From the NCBI GenBank assembly GCA_023132505.1, contig JAGLYE010000023.1, positions 1 to 12,319 on the forward strand: 12,319 bases of DNA, read 5' to 3'. The position numbers were made by a program, and so were the translations under genes. The notes beneath the pieces are model-generated. The model worked only from the letters and a program-made list of their open reading frames with translations. It made no database searches and was not told where the DNA came from. This DNA comes from Bacteroidales bacterium (GTDB lineage Bacteria > Bacteroidota > Bacteroidia > Bacteroidales > B18-G4). Positions 1-8,159 of this stretch are shown one piece after another. Positions within the stretch are counted from its first letter, which is position 1. Each line of letters begins with the position of its first letter.

Positions 1-717
1 ATGGATTATCCGGTTCACCTGGGTGTAACCGAAGCCGGGGAAGGAGAGGATGGCAGGATCAGGTCTGCAGCAGGCATAGGGCCATTACTGGCGATGGGTA
101 TTGGCGATACGATCAGGGTTTCGCTCACTGAGGACCCTGTGGCAGAGATCCCGGTGGCACAGAAGTTAAGGGATCATTATGCTGATATTAGGAGATTGGA
201 AAAACCTTCGATGCCATGGACTTCAGAAGGAAAGGTCAGGATCCCGGACTTGATAAAACTAACATATCCTGATCATGACTATGAGGAAATGGCAATAATT
301 GCAGCCGCAGAAATGTCTTCTCTTATCCTGAAAGCGCAGGGAAACAATTATCACATTTCGGGTGATTCCGGCAGACTCTATCCTAAGCTGGTACTCAATA
401 TACTGCAGGCTACCGGGGTACGGATCACCGATACAGAATATATCTCATGTCCGACCTGTGGCAGGACCACTTTTGATATTCAGACTGTACTGAAAGAGGT
501 TAAGCAGCATACCCGGGGATTGAAGAATGTCAAGATTGCCATAATGGGCTGTATTGTTAACGGGCCGGGCGAAATGGCCGACGCTGATTATGGTTATGTT
601 GGTGCAGGGAAAGGAAAAGTCACCCTTTACTATGCCGGTAAAGTTGTGAGAAAGAACATTCCTGAAGAGGATGCCCTGAAAGTACTGCTTGAGCTGATCA
701 GAAGCACACAACTATAG
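1..717 (+). CDS. ispG: IspG (4-hydroxy-3-methylbut-2-en-1-yl diphosphate synthase), C-terminal part
   Basis: IspG (GcpE) reductively converts methylerythritol cyclodiphosphate to HMBPP in the MEP isoprenoid pathway, using a [4Fe-4S] cluster in the cytoplasm. The visible 238 residues are the C-terminal part. They begin with a conserved TIM-barrel stretch (HLGVTEAG at residues 6-13, then [10 protein letters not shown] at 33-42) and end with the cluster-binding domain. The cluster ligands are visible: Cys150 and Cys153 in SCPTCGRT, Cys184 in [10 protein letters not shown], and Glu191. The segment between barrel and cluster domain is long, as in the large, about 600-residue Bacteroidota/plant-type IspG. 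The ATG at position 1 is almost certainly an internal Met, because the N-terminal half of the barrel is missing at the window edge. The stop (TAG, 715-717) overlaps the end of the convergent lipid-kinase gene. Confidence 0.95.
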   Translation: MDYPVHLGVTEAGEGEDGRIRSAAGIGPLLAMGIGDTIRVSLTEDPVAEIPVAQKLRDHYADIRRLEKPSMPWTSEGKVRIPDLIKLTYPDHDYEEMAIIAAAEMSSLILKAQGNNYHISGDSGRLYPKLVLNILQATGVRITDTEYISCPTCGRTTFDIQTVLKEVKQHTRGLKNVKIAIMGCIVNGPGEMADADYGYVGAGKGKVTLYYAGKVVRKNIPEEDALKVLLELIRSTQL

Positions 718-1680
718 GGTTTCCGGCTCGGGAACAATAAAGGTCAGTGCCTGATATACAACAGAAAAATGAAGCGGTGAATGTCCAAGTGATTCACCAT
801 CAGCTTCAAGAAAAACGGATCCCCTGGGTTTGGAAATAATGGTACATTTCTCACCCCTGTACGTATTGACAAATTTTAATTTGGTGAAAGATCCATCATA
901 TAATTTTACCACATGCTTGACGATATTGAATTTTGAGGTGGCTTTAATGACGGTTATGTCCAGCAGGCCATCATCAGGGATGGCTTCGGGCACCTGCATC
1001 AAACCACCGCCATTGTATTTACAAATACCCAGGTTCATGCTCAACACCCTCCCGCTGAATACTTCTTTTCCGTCAACCCCAATATTAAAATGGGTGTATT
1101 TGTATTGGAACAGCCCGGTAAAGATATTTGTCAGGTAGGCCAGCTTCCCACCCCTTCCGCGGTCTTTCATACTGTTGGTCTTCATTGCCACAAGAGCATC
1201 ATATCCCATACCGCTCATATTGATGAAGTAACGCTCGTGCTTTCCTTCATTATCATGATAGGTAACAAAACCGGCATCCTGTTTAATAAGGTAAGCCTCC
1301 TTAATGACCTTGATCGCTTCCTTGTACTTTTTTGGAAGTCCGTACATCCTGCCCCAATCATTACCTGTCCCCACAGGGATCATTCCTATGGCAATGTCGG
1401 CAGCTGCGCATGCATCTTGTCTGAATACCCCATTCACCACTTCATTCAGCGTGCCGTCACCCCCTATAACGATTATATTTCTGTAACCTTCAGCAATTGC
1501 AGAACTTGTAAGGGCTATGGCATGGTTCCTGCTTTCAGTAAAAACAGCATGGAAAGTAAATCCATGTGCGGATAATAACGCATGTATTTTTGGCCAGTCT
1601 TTTTCACCTTTACGGCTTCCGGCATTGGGGTTAACCACCACCAGCCAGGTCCCTGCTTCTGTTTTTGCCTTCTTCTCCAT
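712..1680 (-). CDS. Diacylglycerol kinase family lipid kinase (DgkB/YegS-like)
   Basis: This is a soluble ATP-dependent lipid kinase of the DAGK_cat family, 322 residues, close to the usual length. Residues 12-21 (ending NPNAG) form the first beta strand and loop. GGDGTLNE at 73-80 is the nucleotide-binding signature. PVGTGND at 102-108 is the second conserved loop. The C-terminal beta-sandwich carries YNGGG (222-226), PDDGLLDI (235-242) and EADGE (292-296), all typical of this family. The substrate cannot be read from sequence; diacylglycerol, another lipid or an isoprenoid alcohol are possible. The gene is last in a minus-strand run and starts 6 bp after the O-antigen-ligase-like gene, so it is probably co-transcribed with envelope genes. 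Its stop codon lies inside the end of convergent ispG, and no terminator hairpin is visible at the junction. Confidence 0.92.
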   Translation of the reverse strand: MEKKAKTEAGTWLVVVNPNAGSRKGEKDWPKIHALLSAHGFTFHAVFTESRNHAIALTSSAIAEGYRNIIVIGGDGTLNEVVNGVFRQDACAAADIAIGMIPVGTGNDWGRMYGLPKKYKEAIKVIKEAYLIKQDAGFVTYHDNEGKHERYFINMSGMGYDALVAMKTNSMKDRGRGGKLAYLTNIFTGLFQYKYTHFNIGVDGKEVFSGRVLSMNLGICKYNGGGLMQVPEAIPDDGLLDITVIKATSKFNIVKHVVKLYDGSFTKLKFVNTYRGEKCTIISKPRGSVFLEADGESLGHSPLHFSVVYQALTFIVPEPETL

Positions 1681-1686
1681 GTTAGT

Positions 1687-3366
1687 TCAAATTGTAGTTT
1701 TATCTTTTTTGCCGAAAAGAAATAAGGATGTGAAAAATGCAAAAATGGTTACCCCGGCCTGGGTTTCAATGGTATCCTCGGAGATCATGGATACAATCAT
1801 GATCACAAAAAATGACAGGTAAAAGTAATCCGACAATCTGTGTAGTTTTATGGGAGGATAAAATAATGCAAACAAAAACCATAGGATACCAATAATGCCA
1901 AAGCCAACAGTAATGGATAGAAATTGATTATGGGATCTCCAGCGGAATTCGAGCTTTAGCGGACTGTCCATCAGTTCGTACTGTCTTTCAAAGGCAATGT
2001 TCATATCGCCTGTGCCCACCCCGAACAATGGATTCTGTTTGATGATCAGCATAGATGTTTTCCAGTATTCGATGCGCTGCATGGCCGAATGGCCACTGGG
2101 ATCTCCTGTATGTAAGTATTGCTGAGACTCCCAAATGATCTTGTAAAGCCTGATGTAGAAAACAGATCTTTCATGATAATGTATGCTGGCTTCTCCGTTC
2201 TCAACCAATGAAATGTCTGAATCACTAAGTTCTTCCACTCCGGCTGCATCTTTCCTTAAGCCTTTGGAACTCATGAATCTGATCAGCGTGGATTTTAATT
2301 CCTGGCCCTTACTGTCCAGGCTATCGAAATCGTATTCACTTCTGTTATTCCATGCATCCCGTAATTCATCTGTTGCAAGATAGATCCAAATATAATGTCC
2401 ATTCTCCGTTTGAAGGTTTGTTGTATCGTGCCAGTAATAGTTTCCCTGCTTGGTTTGCTTGTCAAGACCGGAAAAATCTACTTTATGTGTTTTGTAAACA
2501 TCGGTAACTATACCCATGAGAAATACAAGCAATATTGCGGGCACAAGAAGTATTAATACTGTAGCAATACGTGAATAGATATTTTTTTTCTTCAGTGTAT
2601 AATGAACTGCCATCACAAATACTGCCACAAGCAGCACCACAAGGCCTGTTATGGAAGCCGATAGTACCAGGTAAATGATAAACCATCCTGTAAGGAACAG
2701 GCATAGAATGCGCATATGCTTCTTGAAGCCTGCCTGCCGGGTGCTAAAATACGCAAGGGTAAAAATTGCGATGCTAATCAACAGGCTGAAGCGGATATGG
2801 GAGATAAATATTGAGATTTCGCGGAGGTTATCTACATCCTGAGTTATCAGAATATATGTACTGATAAAGGTTCCGGCAAGTACGGAAGCTACGAAAAACA
2901 GCATCAATTTGCGGAACTTCTTCCAGTCTAATGACTCCGAAACAGTGAATATTACAGGCAATACCAGGAGGGGCAATTTGATACGAAGATCTTTCAGCGC
3001 ATAGTCAAAATCAACTGTAAATAAGAGCCCGATTGCGTGCAGTATATAAAGGGAGAAAAAGACAATAGCTGGTAAATTCTCCCGTCGAAAAAAGCGTATA
3101 ATAATAAGCTTCAGACCCTTAATGATCCATAAAATGATAGCCGGAAAGATCAGAAAGATGCTCAGATAATATGGGTATCGTTTAAAAAAGCGACGGACTT
3201 CATCCATCGAAACAAATTCAAGGATCATGATACCTGATAAGGTAAACTGTGCCAGGCTCATCATGAATCTTGATAGGGGGATTGAGATGACCATAAGTAC
3301 CAACCCCCAGAAATACATGTGGGATAATATGTTTTTAACCTTTATTTGTGTGTCTTGTCCTTTCAA
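1687..3366 (-). CDS. O-antigen ligase-like (Wzy_C/WaaL family) polytopic membrane protein
   Basis: A 559-residue inner-membrane protein with about ten to twelve hydrophobic segments: roughly 18-50, 68-90, 99-117, 130-145, 154-174, 187-207, 219-256, 266-290, 485-503 and 514-555. A large soluble loop lies between about 290 and 480. Near the end of this loop are RIEYWKTS (431-438), NPLFGVGTGDM (445-455) and SHNQF (478-482). This arrangement, followed by a hydrophobic tail beginning EDTIETQAG (530-538), is that of WaaL/Wzy_C glycan ligases or polymerases, which act on the periplasmic face and join lipid-linked polysaccharide to an acceptor. It lies between a GT9 gene and a lipid kinase, which fits lipopolysaccharide assembly. 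The start is uncertain: 3366 is a TTG, and an in-frame TGA lies six codons upstream of it. The first ATG is at 3318 and would give 543 residues. Ligase and polymerase cannot be separated by sequence alone. Confidence 0.85.
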   Translation of the reverse strand: MKGQDTQIKVKNILSHMYFWGLVLMVISIPLSRFMMSLAQFTLSGIMILEFVSMDEVRRFFKRYPYYLSIFLIFPAIILWIIKGLKLIIIRFFRRENLPAIVFFSLYILHAIGLLFTVDFDYALKDLRIKLPLLVLPVIFTVSESLDWKKFRKLMLFFVASVLAGTFISTYILITQDVDNLREISIFISHIRFSLLISIAIFTLAYFSTRQAGFKKHMRILCLFLTGWFIIYLVLSASITGLVVLLVAVFVMAVHYTLKKKNIYSRIATVLILLVPAILLVFLMGIVTDVYKTHKVDFSGLDKQTKQGNYYWHDTTNLQTENGHYIWIYLATDELRDAWNNRSEYDFDSLDSKGQELKSTLIRFMSSKGLRKDAAGVEELSDSDISLVENGEASIHYHERSVFYIRLYKIIWESQQYLHTGDPSGHSAMQRIEYWKTSMLIIKQNPLFGVGTGDMNIAFERQYELMDSPLKLEFRWRSHNQFLSITVGFGIIGILWFLFALFYPPIKLHRLSDYFYLSFFVIMIVSMISEDTIETQAGVTIFAFFTSLFLFGKKDKTTI

Positions 3367-3415
3367 AAAATATCTTATTCAGTGATCAATATTACATATT
3401 AAAATTGATCCATGT

Positions 3416-4450
3416 TTATATTTCCGGGGCCTTGTTTTGTTTATATTCAAAATTGATAAGGCTTTTGATTACTTCGGGTTTGATCTCCTGCATGCAATGG
3501 CATATTCCATTTTTGCGGCAATCAGAACAATCTTTTTCTATAACAGCATATGTAGCATGCTTTCCGACAGGGGCCCATCTTCCGGGATGCATGGGCCTGA
3601 TGGGAGGATAAATTCCGATAGCCTGCTTGCCAAGTGCTGCTGCTAAGTGAAGGGGTCCTGTGCTGGCTGCAATAAGGCCGTCGCAAGCTTGTATAAAGCT
3701 CATTAATTGCCCGAGCGACATCTGTCCGGTCAGATCTGTAGCCTTACCGGTATCAAATATTCCTAAGTCTTTTAGCATCGCCCCTTCTTCGGCAGTACCG
3801 CTGATAAAAACTTTGCATTGATTATCAGGAAGGATCCCGATCAATGATTTAAAATTTTCAAGGCCCCATTCCCGGGCACTTCCCTTGGACTTTGGATGAA
3901 GGATCAGATTGTACCTCCGGGGATCTAATAATTTTTTGAATTTATCTTCCAGGGCTTCAGTTTTGCTAAGCCCATATAATTGGCAGACTTCATCCAGGGT
4001 GAGGGGGCCTTTGCCCGCGATTCCCTCAATAAGCTTCAGGTTTAGCTGTGCTTCGTGTAAGTTTGATCTTTTTCTTGACAATCTGACCAGCTTATTACAT
4101 GTTCTCCAGTGATACAGCCTGTTTGTAGTGCCCAACCGCCATGGAATCCCTGCCTTTTTGGCAAGCCTGGCTATTTCAGGCCTGGGAAAAACGTGTATGA
4201 TGAGGTCGGCATTTACAGTTTTAAATGCCGACAACCTATCAGCATCATTCATCTTGCTGATATCATCCCAGTTCATAAAAGTGTTGATGTGCTCGCAGGC
4301 CTTGATCACATCCTTTGTATAGGATTTGCCTAGGAAAATGATCTCTGCCCGGGGGTATTTTTTTTTGAGCATGCCCGCTACCGGCAGACTAAGGATCACA
4401 TCCCCTATGCTGTCCGTGCGGCTGATAATAATTCGATGAAACTCCATCAT
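3416..4450 (-). CDS. Glycosyltransferase family 9 (heptosyltransferase-like)
   Basis: A cytoplasmic GT-B fold transferase, 344 residues, the usual length for lipopolysaccharide heptosyltransferases (WaaC/WaaF/WaaQ type). The N-terminal DSIGDVILSLP (13-23) is the family acceptor-side loop (compare R.xD.iGD). HPKSKGSAREW (185-195) opens the donor-binding domain. ASTGPLHLAAALGK (262-275) is the GT9 hallmark nucleotide-sugar loop. A cysteine cluster (Cys308, Cys311, Cys317, Cys319) near the C-terminus resembles the Cys-rich tail seen in many family members. The translation begins MetMet; either codon could be used (4450 or 4447). It follows the family 2 glycosyltransferase gene by 10 bp, and both face the ligase-like gene, so all are probably in one transcript for LPS core synthesis. 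The sugar transferred (heptose or another) is not evident. Confidence 0.92.
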   Translation of the reverse strand: MMEFHRIIISRTDSIGDVILSLPVAGMLKKKYPRAEIIFLGKSYTKDVIKACEHINTFMNWDDISKMNDADRLSAFKTVNADLIIHVFPRPEIARLAKKAGIPWRLGTTNRLYHWRTCNKLVRLSRKRSNLHEAQLNLKLIEGIAGKGPLTLDEVCQLYGLSKTEALEDKFKKLLDPRRYNLILHPKSKGSAREWGLENFKSLIGILPDNQCKVFISGTAEEGAMLKDLGIFDTGKATDLTGQMSLGQLMSFIQACDGLIAASTGPLHLAAALGKQAIGIYPPIRPMHPGRWAPVGKHATYAVIEKDCSDCRKNGICHCMQEIKPEVIKSLINFEYKQNKAPEI

Positions 4451-4460
4451 AAAGCACAGT

Positions 4461-5225
4461 TTAGGCTTTTTTCCCCTTTCTTATCTGCCTGATCTTGGCA
4501 TATTTCATGAATGTAGCCTGGGCGGAGATCCGGCATACCACGTAACCATAATAACCATCAAGGAATCCAAGTTTAATGATATAATCCTTGATGAATTTTA
4601 CAAAGGGGCTGAAGATGATCTTGAAAATTCCTGAACTTTTGCCTTTTTCAACCGCAAGCCCTGCTGTCATATTCGTGAAATGGTTTGCCTGGGCAATATG
4701 CTCGGAAATATTATAGTATGAATAATGCAACAGGTCACCCGCTAAGCTTTCAACATGGGCATTGCTTTCTTTCATGATCATCATTTCATGTATCCTTTCA
4801 CCGCCCCATTCAAATTTATCACGGTGGAACAAACGTAATTTCCTGTCGGGATACCAGCCACCATGCCTGATCCACTTTCCGCAGTAGTTTGTTAGCCGGT
4901 TCATTTCATAACCATCGGCCACAAAATTGTCTTTTACTTTGAGAATAGAATCCCTGAGCTGTCCGGAAAGTGCCTCATCTGCATCGATAGAAAGGATATG
5001 TGGGTATTCAGCCAGACCATTGGCAAAGTTTTTCTGCTCAATGTATCCTGCCCACTTATTGAAAATGAACCTGGCTCCCTTTTCCTTGCATATATCTTTG
5101 GTATTGTCTGTGGAACCGGAATCTATCACCACGATATCATCAGCGACGGCAATAAGGGAATCAATGCAGCGGCCAATGTTCCGCTCTTCGTTCAGGGTGA
5201 TGATTACAGCTGAAAGCTTAGGCAT
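4461..5225 (-). CDS. Glycosyltransferase family 2 (WaaE/KdtX-like LPS core transferase)
   Basis: A 254-residue GT-A transferase. It starts with a typical Rossmann-like strand (SAVIITLNEERNIGRC, 5-20), then VVIDSGSTDNT (32-42), which binds the nucleotide part of the donor. SIDADEAL (79-86) contains the metal-binding DxD motif. The middle segment GGWYPDRKLRLFHR (122-135) and the GGERIHE that follows (141-147) are characteristic of the WaaE/KdtX group, which adds beta-glucose to the inner core of lipopolysaccharide. The C-terminal third (about 199-240) is moderately hydrophobic and may associate with the membrane. It is the first gene of the glycan cluster, preceded by a 66-bp gap with a promoter-like box. 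The sugar and acceptor are inferred from the family only. Confidence 0.92.
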   Translation of the reverse strand: MPKLSAVIITLNEERNIGRCIDSLIAVADDIVVIDSGSTDNTKDICKEKGARFIFNKWAGYIEQKNFANGLAEYPHILSIDADEALSGQLRDSILKVKDNFVADGYEMNRLTNYCGKWIRHGGWYPDRKLRLFHRDKFEWGGERIHEMMIMKESNAHVESLAGDLLHYSYYNISEHIAQANHFTNMTAGLAVEKGKSSGIFKIIFSPFVKFIKDYIIKLGFLDGYYGYVVCRISAQATFMKYAKIRQIRKGKKA

Positions 5226-5253
5226 TTGAAGGTTTTTCTATATCGATCAAATT

Positions 5254-5261
5254 CAAAGATA
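5254..5261 (-). promoter_or_regulatory. Putative Bacteroidota -7 box for the glycan cluster
   Basis: Read on the minus strand this is TATCTTTG, an exact match to the Bacteroidota sigma-70 -7 consensus TAnnTTTG. It sits 28 bp upstream of the family 2 glycosyltransferase ATG, inside the 66-bp gap after trkH. No convincing TTG-type -33 element was seen at the usual distance, so the promoter is tentative. If real, the glycan genes can be transcribed independently of trkA-trkH. Confidence 0.4.
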
Positions 5262-5291
5262 ATATATTTCCCGCTGACAGCCGGATATGGC

Positions 5292-6758
5292 CTATTTTTT
5301 CCAGAATGCAGGGGAGAAAAGAATGAGCACGGTAAACAGTTCCAGGCGGCCAAGCAGCATGAGAAATGAGAGGAACCATTTCCCGCCATAAGGGATGAAA
5401 GCATAATTGCCTTCCGGGCCCACAGCACCGATACCTGGCCCGATATTTCCAATTGTTGCAGCCGTTGCTCCAATGGCAGTGGAGGCATCCAACCCAATCA
5501 GGGCCATCACGGTTGAGCCGATGATAAAGATGATGATATAGATAAGAAAGAAAGCCATTACCTTGAAGATGATATCCTGTGATACAACTTTACCGTTCAT
5601 CCTCACAGGAATGATGGCTTGCGGATGGATCAATCGCTTAAGTTCCAGCAAACTGTTTTTCAGCAATAGCAATTGCCTTACTACTTTAATACCACCTCCT
5701 GTAGATCCGGCCATCCCGCCAATGAACATCATAAGTATGATCAGGAACCAAATCATGCTTGGCCATTGCAGGTAGTTATCGGTAATATAGCCGGTAGTGG
5801 TGATTATGGATACCACCTGAAAAAAGGATGCCCGGAAAGCCTCTTCAAATGACATCCCATCCTTGTTAAGGGCCAGTACCAGGGTGATAATTAGAGTTCC
5901 AGCCAGAATAAGGTAAATGAACCAACGAAATTCCTCACTTTTCCATACCCTTCGAAGTTGTCCGTGCAGGGCAAAGTAATGCAGGGTAAAATTTGTCCCG
6001 GCAAGGATCATAAAAACAATGATCACATATTGTATGTATGGTGATGAGAAGGCTGCAATGCTTTCTGTATGAGTTGAAAAACCACCCGTGGCAACTGTGC
6101 CGAAAGTATGGCAAAGGGCATCGAACAGACTCATTCCGCCAAAAAGCAGTAATAGAGTTTCAACTACAGTGAAGATCAGATAGATCGCCCAAAGCCGTTT
6201 GGCTGTGGCTGCGATCTTCGGGTGGAGTTTATCTTTGGTAACGCCAGGCATCTCTGCCGCATAGAGCTGCATACCGCCAATGCCAAGAATGGGGAGTACT
6301 GCAACAGTAAATACGATGATGCCCATACCCCCGATCCAATGGGTCATGCTCCTCCAGAAGAGGATGCTCTTTGGTATGGACTCTATGTCAGTGAGGATAG
6401 TAGCCCCTGTCGTAGTAAATCCTGACATAGTCTCGAAAAATGCGTCAGTGAAATTAGAGATCACTCCGCTTAAGAGAAAGGGTAAAGTGCCGAAAAGGGA
6501 AATGATAATCCAGGTGACAGCTACTATCACATAACCTTCTTTCCTGCCAATGTTCTTGAGGTGCTTCCTGGTAGAAAACCATAAAATACCACCCGTAAGA
6601 ATGGTGATTAGCCCGGAATATAGTAGTGCAGGGTTTTCGAGTTCTCCATAATAAATGGAAAAGGGTAAACCGAGAAACATGAAAAACCCTTCGATCATAA
6701 GAAGGAAACCAATCACCTTGATGATCACCTTGATATTGATGCCTTTCCAGTTTTTCAT
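5292..6758 (-). CDS. trkH: TrkH-family potassium uptake channel subunit
   Basis: An integral inner-membrane K+ transporter of 488 residues, the usual length for TrkH/KtrB. The four-fold repeated pore architecture is visible. Each repeat has a selectivity-filter segment: SGFTTTGAT (112-120), GTVATGGFSTH (220-230), TTTGYIT (320-326) and TIGNIGPG (435-442). Other family landmarks are RSMTHWIGGMGI (136-147), GGMAGSTGGGIKVVR (347-361), which includes the gating region after the third pore, and LGRLELFTVLILF (469-481) in the last helix. It is translated after trkA with a 4-nt ATGA overlap, which suggests translational coupling of the channel and its cytoplasmic gating ring. The two gene products together take up K+ driven by the membrane potential or ion gradients. 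Confidence 0.97.
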   Translation of the reverse strand: MKNWKGINIKVIIKVIGFLLMIEGFFMFLGLPFSIYYGELENPALLYSGLITILTGGILWFSTRKHLKNIGRKEGYVIVAVTWIIISLFGTLPFLLSGVISNFTDAFFETMSGFTTTGATILTDIESIPKSILFWRSMTHWIGGMGIIVFTVAVLPILGIGGMQLYAAEMPGVTKDKLHPKIAATAKRLWAIYLIFTVVETLLLLFGGMSLFDALCHTFGTVATGGFSTHTESIAAFSSPYIQYVIIVFMILAGTNFTLHYFALHGQLRRVWKSEEFRWFIYLILAGTLIITLVLALNKDGMSFEEAFRASFFQVVSIITTTGYITDNYLQWPSMIWFLIILMMFIGGMAGSTGGGIKVVRQLLLLKNSLLELKRLIHPQAIIPVRMNGKVVSQDIIFKVMAFFLIYIIIFIIGSTVMALIGLDASTAIGATAATIGNIGPGIGAVGPEGNYAFIPYGGKWFLSFLMLLGRLELFTVLILFSPAFWKK

Positions 6759-8104
6759 TTGTTGTTGAACAGTTTATCTACCTTGTGGATGGCATCAGGC
6801 ATGCTGAACACCACTACCTTGTCGCCTTCTTCTATTTGGAAGTCGCCCACTGCGATATAGCTGTCATCACCACGGATAATACCGCCAATGATTGCTCCTT
6901 TAGGCACATTCAGATCCCTGATAGGCTTCCTTGTGACAGCACTGTGTGGATTGGCTACCAGCTCCATTACCTCAGCATTGATACCACTTAAGCATTTGAT
7001 GGAAGTGACTTCCGCATGCATTGTAAACTTCACAATATAGCTGGCAGTGCTAAGCTTTTTATTGATGATGGTGTCAATGCCGATATTTTGGGAGATGTCG
7101 ATATAATCGATATTCTCAACGAGGGCGATGGTACGCTTAACGCCGAATTTACGGGCGTGCAGACAGGCCAGAATATTTGTTTCCGAGCTGTCGGTAACTG
7201 CTATAAAAGCATCCATGCCACGGATATCCTCATCTTCCATCAATTGTATGTCGCGGGCGTCACCATTGATCACCAGGGTATGCTCCAGCTGATTTGCAAG
7301 ATGAAGGCTCTTTTCCTTATTCTTTTCGAAAAGTTTTATGTGTAGGGAGTTTTCGAGCTTCCGTGCGGTTGTACGTCCAACACGACCCCCGCCCATGATC
7401 ATCACGTTCCTGATGTAAATCTTTTGTTTGCCGCCGAGCTTGAGCAAGTCATCTATTCCCCCGGGTTTTGTGATCACATACGACAAATCATTTACCAGGA
7501 ACTGATCATCCCCTTTCGGGATGATGGTATTTGAATCCCGGTGGATGGCTACGGCACGGAAATCAAGATGCGGATACATGGCAACAATATCATTCAGGCT
7601 TTTATTCACCACAGGGGCATTTTCTTCAAGCTTGATCAGAAAAAGAGAAAGCTTTCCCCCTGAAAAATCAAAGACTTCGGTTGCTGCCGACTGGCTGAGC
7701 AGGTCAGCGATTTCCTTGGAAACAATATCCTCCGGACAGATTAATGCATCAACACCCATGTTTTTAAATCGTTCTTTATTTTCCGGATGAAGGTATTCGA
7801 GGTTATTGATCCTGGCTATAGTTTTCTTTGCGCCAAGTTGTTTGCCGAGGGCTGCAGTGATCAGGTTGATACGCTCATCATGAAGCACCGAGATAAGCAG
7901 GTCGGCCTTCTTTACATTGGCATTTTTCAAAACCTCTATTGAGGTTGAATCCCCCGTGATCGCCATAAGGTCGGTATGGGCCTCAACCATCTTGATCATG
8001 TCCTCGTGTGGGTCAACGATAGTAATATTCTGGTTTTCAAGTGAAGAAAGCTCTTGAGCAAGGTGTAATCCTACCTCTCCGTCGCCTGCGATTACTATAT
8101 TCAT
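6755..8104 (-). CDS. trkA: TrkA potassium-channel regulatory subunit (two RCK/KTN domains)
   Basis: A cytoplasmic NAD(H)/nucleotide-binding regulator that forms a ring under TrkH and gates it. The 449 residues contain two tandem KTN_NAD-binding units: GDGEVG (7-12) with the acidic strand end IVDP (29-32), and GGGRVG (238-243) with FEKN (259-262). Each is followed by a TrkA_C-type domain; the second includes GAIIGGIIRGDD (403-414) and FQIEEGDKVVVFS (422-434). The length fits E. coli-type duplicated TrkA. It begins the trkAH pair, and its TGA overlaps the trkH ATG. The 5' flank is the decayed omega-amidase gene, so its original promoter context has been remodelled. I saw no exact TAnnTTTG box just upstream, only near-matches in the AT-rich 8105-8160 segment. 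Confidence 0.97.
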   Translation of the reverse strand: MNIVIAGDGEVGLHLAQELSSLENQNITIVDPHEDMIKMVEAHTDLMAITGDSTSIEVLKNANVKKADLLISVLHDERINLITAALGKQLGAKKTIARINNLEYLHPENKERFKNMGVDALICPEDIVSKEIADLLSQSAATEVFDFSGGKLSLFLIKLEENAPVVNKSLNDIVAMYPHLDFRAVAIHRDSNTIIPKGDDQFLVNDLSYVITKPGGIDDLLKLGGKQKIYIRNVMIMGGGRVGRTTARKLENSLHIKLFEKNKEKSLHLANQLEHTLVINGDARDIQLMEDEDIRGMDAFIAVTDSSETNILACLHARKFGVKRTIALVENIDYIDISQNIGIDTIINKKLSTASYIVKFTMHAEVTSIKCLSGINAEVMELVANPHSAVTRKPIRDLNVPKGAIIGGIIRGDDSYIAVGDFQIEEGDKVVVFSMPDAIHKVDKLFNNK

Positions 8105-8159
8105 GATTTGATTTTAAAACTGCTGCCAAATTACTACAAACAAATCTTAAAAAGCAAGT

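Noticed and set aside
1..3. ATG at the first base as a true gene start for ispG
   Set aside because: The protein would begin in the middle of the conserved barrel; the missing N-terminal half is best explained by the window edge.
1090..1575. 161-codon plus-strand open frame
   Set aside because: It is antisense to the lipid-kinase gene, whose motifs are unmistakable. Its own translation shows no recognisable domain.
7016..7345. 109-codon plus-strand open frame
   Set aside because: It is antisense to trkA, with no domain-like pattern.
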